64,000 nt of DNA from Owenia fusiformis. Its lineage: Eukaryota; Annelida; Polychaeta; Sabellida; Oweniidae. A model generated the notes under the pieces. The model searched no databases. It was given only the letters and a program-made list of their open reading frames with translations, and was not told the origin of the DNA. Where the stretch lies: the NCBI GenBank assembly GCA_903813345.2, contig CAIIXF020000007.1, positions 2,301,730 to 2,365,729 of the forward strand. Reading direction: 5' to 3'. How positions within the stretch are numbered: position 1 is the first letter of the stretch; the number at the start of each line of letters is the position of its first letter. This document shows positions 35,801-46,434 of the stretch, in pieces. The position numbers and the translations under genes were made by a program.

Positions 35801-38800
35801 GTTGTTGATTTTCAAGTTGTACAAGCACAGTGTCATGGGTGCTTTCTTTTCCTGACATAGTATAACATTGTGGTAAAAATTATCAAAGGCACCTAGTACA
35901 GTAGTTCTAGTTCATCATCTTGTATAAATGATATATCAGCAGTGAAACCTGTATATCCCAACATCTGACTATTGTGAACACCCATTAATCATCCCAACAC
36001 CTGACTTATCTGAAAACCAACCAATCTGAACACTTTTCCCAAGTTCAATTTTTCCTTCCTCCCATTGACTCCTATGTTTAAAAATTGAAATCTGAACACC
36101 TCTTAATTTGAACAGTGAACACTCATATTTGAAAAATCAACCTGTTTAACTTGAACTTTTTTTTACCAAATATCACATATTTCTTACAAAATTGCTCGAA
36201 TATTGTCAGTTTAACACTGAATTGTTATGATATCAAAACTTTTGAATTGGATTTTGGAATGCTATTAAGCTTTTAGGGTGGTCAGTATAAATATTATTAA
36301 TATTTTTCATTGAGAATGCATTCATATTTCTTCAAAATCCAGAATATTGCAGATGTAAAAACCTCAAAATTCAAACACTTCTAATTTGAACGCTTTTAGC
36401 TGGTCCAAATACTATATCTAGTAGCATTCAGATTAGAAAGATTTTACTGTAGTTCATGACTTTTCACTCCATCTATATGCAGCAGACTAACTGCTGCAAC
36501 AGGTATATATTCTACACCTGGTCTCTAAGCTATGATATCACAGTTGTTACTATTATGCTCATAACCTTTGATTATCAGGGCTCATTCAAGGCTGTACCTG
36601 AATAACGTGAATTTGAGACCAATTTTCGAGATCAATTTTTTAAATTTTGCACTTGTTTAAAACCTTGAACTTCCTTCAAACTCATCTTATGCATCTTTTA
36701 CATTTTAGTTAAATACTCTAAAAATATATATCTCATCACTGAGGTATAGATGTAAAAAAAATCATAAGGGTCATCTTTGGCTATCCTGAAATTCATAAAT
36801 TTGAAAACTTACATTTACAATTCTTCAAATTTTTGACTTGTTTAAAACCTTAAACTTTTTTAAAATTCATTTTGGGTATGTTAAATCTTAGTCCCCCACT
36901 CTAAAACTGTATATTTAATCATAGAGGTATGGATGTAAAAACCATAAGGGTCAGCCATGGCTATACCTGAAATTCGTAAATTTGAAACCTTATATTTACA
37001 ATTTTTCAAATTTTGAACTTGTTAAAAAACCTTAAACTTCCTTAAAACCCATCTAAATTGTGTTTTACATATTAGTTCCATACAGCAATACCATAAGTAT
37101 CACCATAGAGGGATGGATCTAGAAACTATAGGGGTTTGCCATGGCTCTACCTGGAATTCGTAAATTTGAAACCTTATATTTACAATTTTTCAAATTTTGG
37201 ACTTGTTTAAAACCTTAAACTTCCTTAAAACCCATCTTAATTATGTTTTACATCTTAGTTCCACACTACAAAACCATATATATCATCATAGAGGGATGGA
37301 TCCAGGAACTATAGGGGTCAGCTATAGTCATACACAAAATCCAGCTGTCAAAAATGTCAAATTTTTCGAAAAATCAACAATTTTTTTCTCAGCTCCTACC
37401 TCTTCCATGGCTTTGCATCTTTCAGGGTTACTAACCCTGCTATTGGGCACTTCACATGAATTTTTTCAACATCTTACAGTGTCTAGTTGAAAAGTTAGGA
37501 TCAAAATAGTAAGGAAATGGGTCACGAATTTGCCCCCTGGGGAACACACTTTGTACTAATATTCAATTTTTTTAGGAGTAATCAGCATCAATTATACTGC
37601 AAATGATTCATATACATAATATCTATGTATGTCACTTACAAACATCAAAATATCTAAGGTTATTTAGTGTGAACAATTTTTTTCCCCGGGGTGAGGTGTT
37701 TTTGAGGGGTAGGGGGCTAACTCTTAAAAAAAAGAACTTCCTACCACTCTGTGAAGCTATCACCTAGGTGGAAATTTCATCCAAGACTCTCCCCTAACTG
37801 AAAATGCTGCCAAACCAACTATACTCCATTTATTGAGAATTTCCCTCCTCGCCCCTAGAGTATATAGTACAACAGCTAAGTGTAGCCAAGCCATTAAATG
37901 TAGCCATATGTACTTCATCTTTATTTTGTACACTCATCCGTATTTAAATTTTGACTTTGGTACAATATACAAATTGGTATGATATACAAAGTTTTTTGGC
38001 ACACCCTGTAGTCATGGATTTCATGTACATTCTTTAATATTGTTTAAATGTCACCTTCTTCAAATTGTTTTATTTAAATTCTTGACAGATGGATTTATTG
38101 TGAGAGTTTATCATAATTTATTATATAATATTTGTTATCTTAAAATTCACCTCCATTTCTGTGATTAGTAGCCATGCAGACTTCAATGATTTGTACACCT
38201 AATTCGTAGTAGAAATCTCCAACACCAAGCATCTCTGACCAGAACCCTTTACCAGCTGGAAACATATGACACCATGTAATACATGATTTTATAAAATATT
38301 AAATCATCATTTTAATTCTTCATATTTCATTCAAGTTACAGTCAGAAAAATCAAATGACTTTTTGGTCACATATCACATTGATGGGCGAGCACATCATTA
38401 TAATGTGTCTCAATATTGTCTCCCTTGAATTTTTATTTAAAAATTGGCTATTTTTTCAAAAACAACTGGAGAAAATGATATGTTTCCTGGTGCTCATGAA
38501 AGCTCCATGCCTATACTGAAAAAAAACACCCATATGCTGTTTTACGTACATGCTAGGGGGTCTACACCAATAGAGGCACACATCTCTTGGAACTGACTTC
38601 TGAATTCTGGATTCTTTCTGATGTCATCTTTGTGGTTTCTTGCAAACTCCTCTAGATTAGACTTGAATGCCTCCAGTTGTTTAGACATCTAAACATAATT
38701 TTTGTATAAATTAAAGGTCCATGTGCAGTAGACAGTCATATCTTTCACCAGGAGTATTTTCTGGTTATAAATACAGTGTTTTTTATTAAAACAATATGTT

Positions 38801-41800
38801 TACTTTAAAGTTTTATGAAATTTAGATATATTGTACAATGTACATAGACTCAAAATCACCTCTAAGTAACTTCAGTTGTGTAGTTGATCAAAGTTCTGAT
38901 ATGATTTGTAGACTGTGATTTAGATTTGAGGTTTACCTGTTCAAAATCATTCTCAGCAATTTCTGCTCCTTTATTCTTGTACTTGGCCTGAAAAATATTT
39001 ATTATTCATATACAAGTATCATAACCATATTAGGAAAAGGATAATGTGCCGTGTAGCCTGCCTTTCCTCACATCTAAGAACTTCTGATTTAAAACTTTTG
39101 ATTTGAAGGAAATCTTTACAACATATCACTTTTCCTAAAAACTTCAATGGCTATGTTAGGACCTGCAGAGAACCCTAAGATACCCCATTAAAAGATGTTT
39201 TAGAGCCTCATAATCCAGCAAGTATAATATATTACATACAACACTGGTGGATCCAGGAGGAAGCCCCCCCCCCTCCCCGGATGAGCCAAAATAAATTTAC
39301 AACCTCAATTAGTGGCCTTTTTTGGCCTTATTTTAGGCCAAATCATCAAAACAATAGGCTTTAAATTTTCAAAATTTGGGGCAAACTTTTGGTTTTAGGG
39401 GCCAAAACATTTTTACGCATTTTTGTCTGACTTGAAATGTGACCCCCCCCTTGTAAGCTTCTGGATCTGCCAGTGCATGGTTCTGCATATATCTAATTTT
39501 GCATTGTCATTGTGACTTGCAATTTACTCATCTTGGTATTAAGAAGTATGGGTGCACCCCAGTTGTCCGAAACCCAGTTGTCCGAAACCCAGTTGTCCGA
39601 AACCCAGTTGTCCGAAACCCAGTTGTCCGAAACCCAGTTGTCCGAAACCCAGTTGTCCGAAACCCAGTTCTCCGAAACCCAGTTCTCCGAAACCCAGTTC
39701 TCCGAAACCCAGTTCTCCGAAACCCAGTTGTCCGAAAAATTTAGTCATACTTTACCAGATAGAGGGGGACGCACCTCAAGCCAGTTTCATGTCATGTATT
39801 TGGCAAAATTAATGGCATGGATGCATTCTGATGTATAGATCTCTCTCTCACTTTGAATTGCATCCATTACACGGCGTTACCAGAATGACAGGAACGGGGG
39901 ATTTATTTTACATTGTGATTCTAAAAAAGGTCATCAAAACACAATATATATTACGGAACAGTTGATCTTATCTTATTCAATATATTTTATATAGGCAAAA
40001 TAAAATGAAACATTTTGAAACCGATAAAATAAGTTAACGCATAAAACTTTAAGAATAAACAGTACACATATTACGTTGTCAAAATGTTTCGTCGCATTTA
40101 ATTTCTTAGTCTCTGTCTCTTATCAAATCGTAAAATGTAAAAGAACAAAACATTATAAACGTAATCACTTGGGATTTACTGGAAACGAAGACAGGCTGTC
40201 CTCGTATCAAATTGGATGTTCTCCAATTCGCAAGAAGTTTCATTTTCGCCATGTACTCACTTCATCTTTTTGAATTTAATCTCTATTTCTCGAACAGAGT
40301 ACCTAAATGAAGAATAATTTTTGGTTTCAAAAGATGTACACGACGTCAACTTTACTAAATAAACGCCCAGTAGGCTCATTTGCGTGAAAAGCCGGTAGTT
40401 GTATTTATACACTCCCCTCCATATCGAGATTTTGACGTCATTTGCTAATTAACATAATGTGACGTCACGCATGCATCATTGCAGAATTCTAATGGGATGT
40501 CCATATAGGACAAAATTGAATATCAAATAATTAAATAAATGTTAAATTGATCCATTAGCTCAGGGTTAGAAATGGTGAAGATACTAACAAAGGTCAACTG
40601 TGCAAAAAATTGACGATCAACTATGAAAATATTTTCTTCCCCCAGAAAAAACAGTTTTTTGGCAAAAATTCCTATACTTTACATGTAACCGATCTGAAAA
40701 AAGTGCAAAAATGGCGAAATTGGCGTTATACAAATGTAATTTTTGCCTTTAATATTCTTTTAAATCGTTAGCTCAGGGTTGGAAATGAAAGAACACGACT
40801 AATACGTTTATATTAACATATTTTATTTACACCACATTTAATAACTTTTCTTCCTGACAAGTTACAAGTAAGGTCGTTTTTGAAATACGACGCCGTTTTC
40901 CAACAATAAATAGCTAAAACGTCACACATTTAACATGTTTAATTATAACGTACTTTATTCATAATACAACTTATTTAACACTGTAAGTTGCAACGATGTT
41001 CTTTTCATTTTCTATACTGGAGGAGTTGATTAATTTAAATTTATTTATTTTCCAGTTTATAATTAAAGCTATGGCTTTCTAGCCTTCCTAGCATACATGG
41101 GGCACTGGGCCAGTCATAAGACTGCCCCATACGCTAGAACGATGCGCAAATCATGAAAAATGGCCCATGCTTAAGTGAAAGATAAATAGTGTATAAGAGA
41201 GGTATGAATTGATTAATTTTACAATTCACCATAGCTCTCGGAAACAATATAATTTATATTTCAGTTATACTTGGGCTTTTGTTTTTTCCATCTGCGCGTC
41301 TTCCTAGCGTATGGTGCAGTCATTGATTTCCTTGTTCGTACACGTAGCGCTTCTACGGATGGTTTATGTTTTTGGGTTTTCCTATGATAGAGTGATTTGA
41401 TATCATCATTGGACTTTTCTACACCCTGCCCTGTAAAGATTTTAAGGCTACCATACCTTAGTAATAACACGAGGCGTAGGTACACCAAACAGTGGATGTA
41501 AGGTGTTACTCTATCGTAACCTTCTAGTTTAGATTGGAGGCCTAAGAATTCCTTTGCCCAACTTCTATCTACATCGTACTCATCAGAGTAGGATAATAAT
41601 TTAATTTTACTGGGCCTAAGATCCGCTTTGTTTTGAAAATAAGACAGGAAATCTACTCGCTCTCCTCTTGTTTTCATGATCTGGTTTACACTGTAAACAA
41701 GATTTGGCGCGACTTATAAAACCTCGCGCGGACGTTTTAGTACTCGATTACTGTAACGCTATTGGATCAGCGGAATCACGTGACAATAACAATAGGTTTA

Positions 41801-44800
41801 AAAGCACGTGGTAAAATGACGCTAAAATCTCGATATGCCATAAGTTTGGCAACCTTAGCTCCCCCATTGAACTACGTGTTAAAGCCTCTTTACGTTTGAA
41901 TTTTTATTTACGATGAAATAGCGTATAATATTGATGGAAACGTAACTTTACTTTATTTCCAATACCTCCTAATTTTCTAGATTTTTTCCTCCATAACAAG
42001 AGATCGAAAATTGAACGGATAAATTTGATGATTTTTTTAAAATCGTCATTCCCGTATAATCCAAGGGGAAATAGAGAGTTCGGGGCAAATCAGAATCTTT
42101 TCAGTAAAAGATTCAGCAAAATTTTTTTGGTATAAAAAATTGAATTGTCTGACTTTTTTGTTCACTAAGTTTTAATTTATTTGATGAATACTAAATTTAT
42201 AGCGCTTCAAAGTCATTTTTGAAAATAATTTTTCGACTCCTGTGTTATTTCAATGGGAGAGTTTTCTTGAAAACCAATTTTGACTTTAAAGCCCTGTAAC
42301 TTTGTTGAACCTGAAGAAACATATCAATTCTTTGTTAAATAAAGTTAGCAAATTCAATTGCCTGCCTTACTCATATTTTGCAAGGACTTGGATGGATGGA
42401 TATTCTGTCATATGACGTGCGGTAAATCTACCATTTCCCATTGGATGACATGGGAATGACGATTTTCAAAAAGTCATCAAATTTATCATCAATTTTCGAC
42501 CTATTGTAATTTAGGAAAAAAATTGGAAAAAATTGATAAAATTTGAAGGTATTGGAAATAAAGTCAAGTTACGTTTCCATCAATATTATAGTTATTTCAT
42601 CGCCGGTTAAGTAAATAAAAATTCAACTTATGGAGGTGAGTGTATCTTCTATTGACGGAGGATAATGTTTAAAGGGGCTACAGTGCCTGTGCGTAGGAAA
42701 ACTACGCTTGCCTTGGGGACTCCGTACGGCGTATCCAGTTTTTCACACGCCGCAGGGTCGCCGTATAGAAATTAGGCTATAACTCGGAGTTATAATATTT
42801 GTTCATTTCTGAGGTCCCGTAGAAATCAACTGGCTCAACAAGATTGAATCATTATTTGTCAATGTTTCACGATCACTTTTCATTTGATATTACATCCTAG
42901 CACTATGAATAACATTTATAAATTGCCCTGATGTAAATAAAATGAAAAAAGTATTATTTATCAACAGAAATTTAAAATTCACCATGCGGCTGCCGTGGGA
43001 AGTCCTATTGATCCTCATAAATTATCCCCTACTCATACTAAGTTAAAATGTGCCCATCGTGCGCCTAATGCTAATGGCGCTGTCACACTGCTCGTGTCCC
43101 GTCCCGTCTCTCAACGTACAAAGCATTCAGGCCAAAATTTAAGGAATAAGCTATAGTGAGCTGTTTCAGAACGCCGTCTGAAACGCCTTCTGATTCTGAA
43201 CCCACTGTATTCATTGGACGGTGGGAGGTCGTCCATGCTTACACTTTCAGTATCTGACCCTATTATCACACCAAACTAGTTCTCACTACGCTCTCGAGAA
43301 CGGGCTTAAACTGTGTGGACGGATTGGAAGTACTTAGAACCGTATGGGGTCTACTTGCCTACTCGAAAGGGTAGTTCCAAAATTTCCACGTGGTCATCAC
43401 TTTCTGCAATCACGCGGTCTTCGACCGTTAATTGGAATTTTTGACCTACCAGATGCTTGAAAATCAAGGATTGCGAGTCTGATACTGCACCGTTTTTCTT
43501 CCATTATACCATTAAAAGCAAAACAAAATTGCACTTCTGTCAGTGCATTACTTTATTGTAAAGAGTCTCTCGTTCTAGCAGCATTTTGGTCCCCACTCCC
43601 CAGCTGTTAGAAGGCCTTCTTACAACTGGGGACCAAAATTACGCTGGAAGTAGGAACTCTGTTTAAGATAATAACGTACCATCAGAAAGAGATTTTTGTC
43701 ATGCTTTGAATGGAACAAGTTTGAAGAAAAACGGTGCAGTATGAGACTCGTAATTGATTTTCAAATATCCGGTAGGTCAAAAATTCAAATTAACGGTCGA
43801 AGTTAGGACCGCGTGGCGACGTGGGGCAAAGGTTGAACTGTCTCAGAATGTATTGGGAACGAGGTAGAAATAAAGAATTCATATGAACGAGTCATGCAAG
43901 ATACTAAAGAGATACAAATGCATTTTGATACTCAGTTTTTGGGCAATTAAAACTCCCTGTCTGCATTGAGTATAGTTATTTATTGTCCGGTGTATAATTT
44001 TGAAACATTATCCTAATTTTTCACAAAACTTTTTCAATGATTCTGCAATAGTTAATGGTTGACATCTATGGCACACTAAAAACGAATTTTTTTTATGCAG
44101 GGTACGTACGTACATGATACAGATCAAATCTTGGCTCTACTACAAACTATTACACACTTACTTCAACAGTTCAATATATCGCAAAAACACAGTTTTGATT
44201 TAACAATATCACCAATGGGAGAAATTCTTAAATCTAAATGTTTGGAAAGGAATACGTTTCTACTAAAACATACAAACCTCTTATATTATGATGAAAAAAG
44301 GATAGACATCTGATATGTATATATGCCACATATATAAGTTATACGAAATGAGCATATTTTATTTATTTATCGAAAATTTGGACGAAATCTTAACAATGGG
44401 TGGTACTGAACAACCAAAATCTTCTTTTTAGATATTTTTCAGGGTAGAAATATTATCAATTGATATTGGAAAAGCGGGAAAACATAATTAACCATATTTT
44501 ATTGAGAAAAGGGAATGAAAAAATTATCAAATGAATATATATAATTGTCACGGACGTCCATACGTTATTCGAATGAGATAGATATTCCTTTCGCCAGAAT
44601 ATTCTCTTCGACTGTGATAATTGTCTAAAATGTTGGCGGCAGTCTTGAATTTTCACCAAGAAGGAGTGCGATTCGTGCTGCCGGGACAATGCGGTTCAAA
44701 ATTTGTAGAATGTCCATATAAGTCTATGTGCCGAGAATCTAGTAAGAATATATATGATCGTGAACTTTCGAACCCATTATTGACCGGGCTAACCGATGTC

Positions 44801-45669
44801 AACGTGATACCAATGTTATGCTGTCCTGATTCGCGAAGTTGCGACAAGATTCGTTACCGCTAAGACATTTAATTTTTTAATTTTCGGAGAACTGGGTTTC
44901 GGAGAACTGGGTTTCGGAAAACTGGGTTTCGGAGAACTGGGTTTCGGACAACTGGGTTTCGGACAACTGGGTTTCGGACAACTGGGTTTCGGACAACTGG
45001 GTTTCGGACAACTGGGTTTCGGACAACTGGGTTGACCCCAAGAAGTATGCTGTGTTTATTGGCTTTATTATAAACATCTTTTGTTTACAATCACATCATT
45101 GACAAGGTAAGGTTCATTATTTATCAGTTTGTATTACATGTACTTCAAAAGCCAAAATTTTGGATCTTTAAATGTATGTGCATTCTGTGTATATACATGC
45201 TAAGGTTATACTAAGCTAAAATAACTAGAGCATTCCAACACTACCATACATTGTATCTAAGGGAGGACCAGTAAACATAGGCTGAGGTGCAAATGATGAT
45301 GGGGATTTTTATATTGATTATAAGATGGCGGTGTAATCAAATCTGTAAGATCATAAACACAAAGACAATTCTATAAGCCTCGTAGTCATCCCTTACTTAG
45401 TTTACACAAAGCTATATCTATCTAAAGATGGCTATGTGCAAATATAGTAAGTCATCCCTTTGACATTGAATGAGATTGATAGTAATTTAGTATCAGAACA
45501 GAACTAATTGTGCAATGTTATCTCAAGGGTGAAATTTTTCATTGTAGGTGTTACCTTACATGCACACTACACCCTCATTGAAATGGTTATAGAATTTTTT
45601 AATTTTTATTTTTACCTGGGCTAAATTTTTGTTTTTTATTGCTCCTAATCCAGCTCCACGGCGTCTCAT
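26817..45669 (-). CDS. SNF8: SNF8 / VPS22, ESCRT-II complex subunit (complete)
   Basis: ESCRT-II subunit that acts on endosomes in multivesicular-body sorting; it is a winged-helix protein paired with VPS36 and VPS25. Eight minus-strand exons: 45669-45616, 38987-38937, 38688-38550, 38255-38151, 28221-28149, 27901-27757, 27273-27199, 26924-26817 (TGA). Phases agree and give 249 residues (human about 258). Start [11 protein letters not shown] matches the conserved N-terminus; then [75 protein letters not shown], and a C-terminal winged helix ending [10 protein letters not shown]. The intron after 27757 uses a GC donor (GAG|GCAAGT). Introns 1 (6.6 kb) and 4 (9.9 kb) are swollen by repeats. ABCB6 starts 2.9 kb away in the opposite direction. 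Identification from remembered human SNF8 is firm. Confidence 0.96.
28263..31985. repeat. 45-bp minisatellite, ~3.6 kb, in SNF8 intron 4
   Basis: About 80 tandem units, mostly 45 bp, with some 30-bp units lacking one 15-bp third (GTAATATAGCA or ACAGTGCAATATAGC). Variants (AACAC/AACGC, ATATAGC/ATGTAGC, AACATAG/ATCATAG, AATATAG/AATAAAG) recur in blocks: one diagnostic block starts near 29671, 30016 and 30586. That implies larger 345- and 570-bp duplications. The right edge (31700-31985) decays into 30-bp AGTGCAATATAGCATATTGC-like units. Unit length divisible by three creates 277-1271-codon frames in all three minus frames; they have no other coding character. Confidence 0.97.
32611..33490 (+). 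repeat. 183-bp tandem array, left arm
   Basis: Units begin GACCCCTATAGTTTCTAG and include GGGTTTTAAGGAAGTTA, AAACAAGTCCAAAATT and TTTCAAATTTACGAATTCC. The first four are close to each other and the fifth (from 33344) is diverged and fades out. Confidence 0.85.
34690..34706 (+). repeat. Poly-C run
   Basis: Homopolymer C tract of about 17 bases in the foldback core. The exact length is likely unreliable in an assembly. Confidence 0.7.
36580..37320 (-). repeat. 183-bp tandem array, right arm
   Basis: Mirror of the left-arm array: complements of the same words (GGAATTCGTAAATTTGAAA; AACTTCCTTAAAACCCATCT) with similar period. As in the left arm, the unit nearest the core is the most diverged. Confidence 0.8.
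39242..39475. mobile_element. hAT-like MITE
   Basis: Tips CACTGGTGGATCCAGGAG and CTTCTGGATCTGCCAGTG about 234 bp apart, with C-rich sub-terminal runs (CCCCCCCCC; GACCCCCCCC). No clean target duplication. In SNF8 intron 1 just outside the large 39.55-kb element. Confidence 0.5.
39558..39736 (+). repeat. 15-bp tandem repeat, left terminus (12 copies)
   Basis: CCCAGTTGTCCGAAA x7, then CCCAGTTCTCCGAAA x4, then one GTTGTCCG copy. Frames through it encode short peptide repeats in every frame; none is a gene. Confidence 0.95.
40406..42645. mobile_element. Nested inverted-repeat element inside the 5.5-kb element
   Basis: Tips ATACACTCCCCTCCATA (about 40408) and TATGGAGGTGAGTGTAT (about 42628-42643). 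A second inverted pair, ATATCGAGATTTTGACGTCA (40422) and GACGCTAAAATCTCGATAT (41818), brackets the 138-codon frame. A third pair of about 170-bp arms (41880-42060 and 42440-42620) contains TTGATGGAAACGTAACTT. The pattern suggests a DNA element with a palindromic right part. Boundaries are approximate. Confidence 0.5.
41261..41677 (-). CDS. Uncharacterised 138-residue protein of the nested element
   Basis: Basic C-terminus ([12 protein letters not shown]) after a core with [19 protein letters not shown] and [20 protein letters not shown]. The GQGVEK-NDD block resembles, from memory, multicopy uncharacterised proteins of invertebrate genomes that are probably transposon-derived; I cannot name a family. 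It lies between inverted repeats, so it is likely a fragment of an element-encoded protein rather than a host gene. It is not an SNF8 exon: it is in phase with none and lacks splice context. Confidence 0.5.
   Translation of the reverse strand: MKTRGERVDFLSYFQNKADLRPSKIKLLSYSDEYDVDRSWAKEFLGLQSKLEGYDRVTPYIHCLVYLRLVLLLRYGSLKIFTGQGVEKSNDDIKSLYHRKTQKHKPSVEALRVRTRKSMTAPYARKTRRWKKQKPKYN
43380..43830. repeat. 450-bp imperfect hairpin
   Basis: Inverted arms around a centre near 43607. GGTCCCCACTCCCCAGCTGT pairs with ACAACTGGGGACC; CACCGTTTTTCTTCCA and TTTTTGACCTACC recur as complements at 43725-43785. Probably an internal MITE of the large element. Non-coding. Confidence 0.65.
44621..44863 (+). CDS. 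Small Cys-rich open frame, function unknown
   Basis: 80 codons with eight cysteines in clusters ([26 protein letters not shown]). The spacing is faintly like a disulfide-rich domain, but the order does not match one I can name. It lies just inside the right terminal array of the 5.5-kb element. No signal peptide and no clear splice sites. It may be chance or a captured exon. Confidence 0.2.
   Translation: MSKMLAAVLNFHQEGVRFVLPGQCGSKFVECPYKSMCRESSKNIYDRELSNPLLTGLTDVNVIPMLCCPDSRSCDKIRYR
44884..45031 (-). repeat. 15-bp tandem repeat, right terminus (10 copies)
   Basis: Complement of the left array: four inner copies (TTCTCC or TTTTCC type) then six outer GTTGTCCG copies. Same inner/outer ordering as the left arm. 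Confidence 0.95.
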
Positions 45670-46434
45670 CTCTCTTATTTTCAGTTAATACTATGCGTGA
45701 TTATATTTTTTTATGATTTGACTAACTATATTGGTTAATTATGGACTATTTATCACAATATTGACAAGTAAATGTTTGTATTCAAAACATTCTTGACTCT
45801 ACTTCCGGATTTTGAAACGGAGCTACTTATTTATTTAAATTCGAACGTATAATCACAATTTTTTTGTTTTTACTTGTTAAAATAAGATAATTTGAAATAA
45901 ACTGATAATGTTTGATTGTTGAAATAATATATCAAAAAATAAATGTTTAAAATACAAGTATGAAAAATGCTTGATAAACTTGTTTAAACGCTAAGTTAAG
46001 AATACCAAACGTTACCATGAATATTTATACATATTCAGTACGTTTTCGAAAATTATAAAATCATTTTCTGAAAAAGTTATAAATTCATCGGCTCAACCTT
46101 CATATTGGTATGTATGATTGATTTTTATCAATATTTTGATACATATATATTTTATTCAATTCAATGACTATATATCTACTATGTAAAACGTTGCATGTAA
46201 TTAAATGAAGACTGGTAAATAAAATATCAACTCTCACACTCTGAGTGAGTAAGAGTCAGACTTGCACTGCAGACAGAGCAGATAGCACTACTACCTTTCT
46301 CATTACTTGAATGATTCACTAGAATAAGATTTAGCTAAATAATGAGACTGTCACTTACCCTCCTGAAGCTAGTAAAAATCAATGCTCAAAATTAGTGAAC
46401 CAAAATTCGAATTCCACATGTGTTCAGTAATACT

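Larger units (their letters stand above)
32071..37860. mobile_element. 5.8-kb foldback element with 183-bp tandem repeats in both arms and TA duplication
   Basis: Inverted arms of about 1.3-1.4 kb (32071-33490 and 36580-37860), tips CTCAAGGGGCGAGGAGG and CCTCCTCGCCCCTAGAG, flanked by TA on each side (32069-32070; 37861-37862). Each arm has a unique outer ~540 bp and then four to five tandem 183-bp units marked by GACCCCTATAGTTTCTAG; starts at 32611, 32794, 32977, 33160 and 33344. A smaller diverged inverted pair lies at about 33490-33665 and 33965-34140. The 2.4-kb core is AT-rich without a convincing protein frame. It lies in SNF8 intron 4 beside the minisatellite. Probably non-autonomous; superfamily unknown. 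Confidence 0.85.
39551..45039. mobile_element. 5.5-kb DNA element with 15-bp tandem repeats as terminal inverted repeats
   Basis: Flanked by a perfect 10-bp direct repeat, AAGAAGTATG, at 39541-39550 and 45040-45049. The left end has 12 tandem copies of CCCAGTTGTCCGAAA, and the right end 10 copies of its complement, so the arms pair. In both arms the outer copies read GTTGTCCG and the inner ones mostly GTTCTCCG. The interior carries a nested inverted-repeat element, a 138-codon frame and a 450-bp hairpin. A 9-10-bp duplication would fit Mutator-like or similar cut-and-paste elements, but no such transposase was recognised. Lies in SNF8 intron 1. Confidence 0.8.

Noticed and set aside
39499-39838. 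Frames encoding SCPKP-, VVRNP- and LSETQ-type repeats
   Set aside because: By-products of the 15-bp tandem array at an element end; present in every frame and mirrored at 44877-45077.
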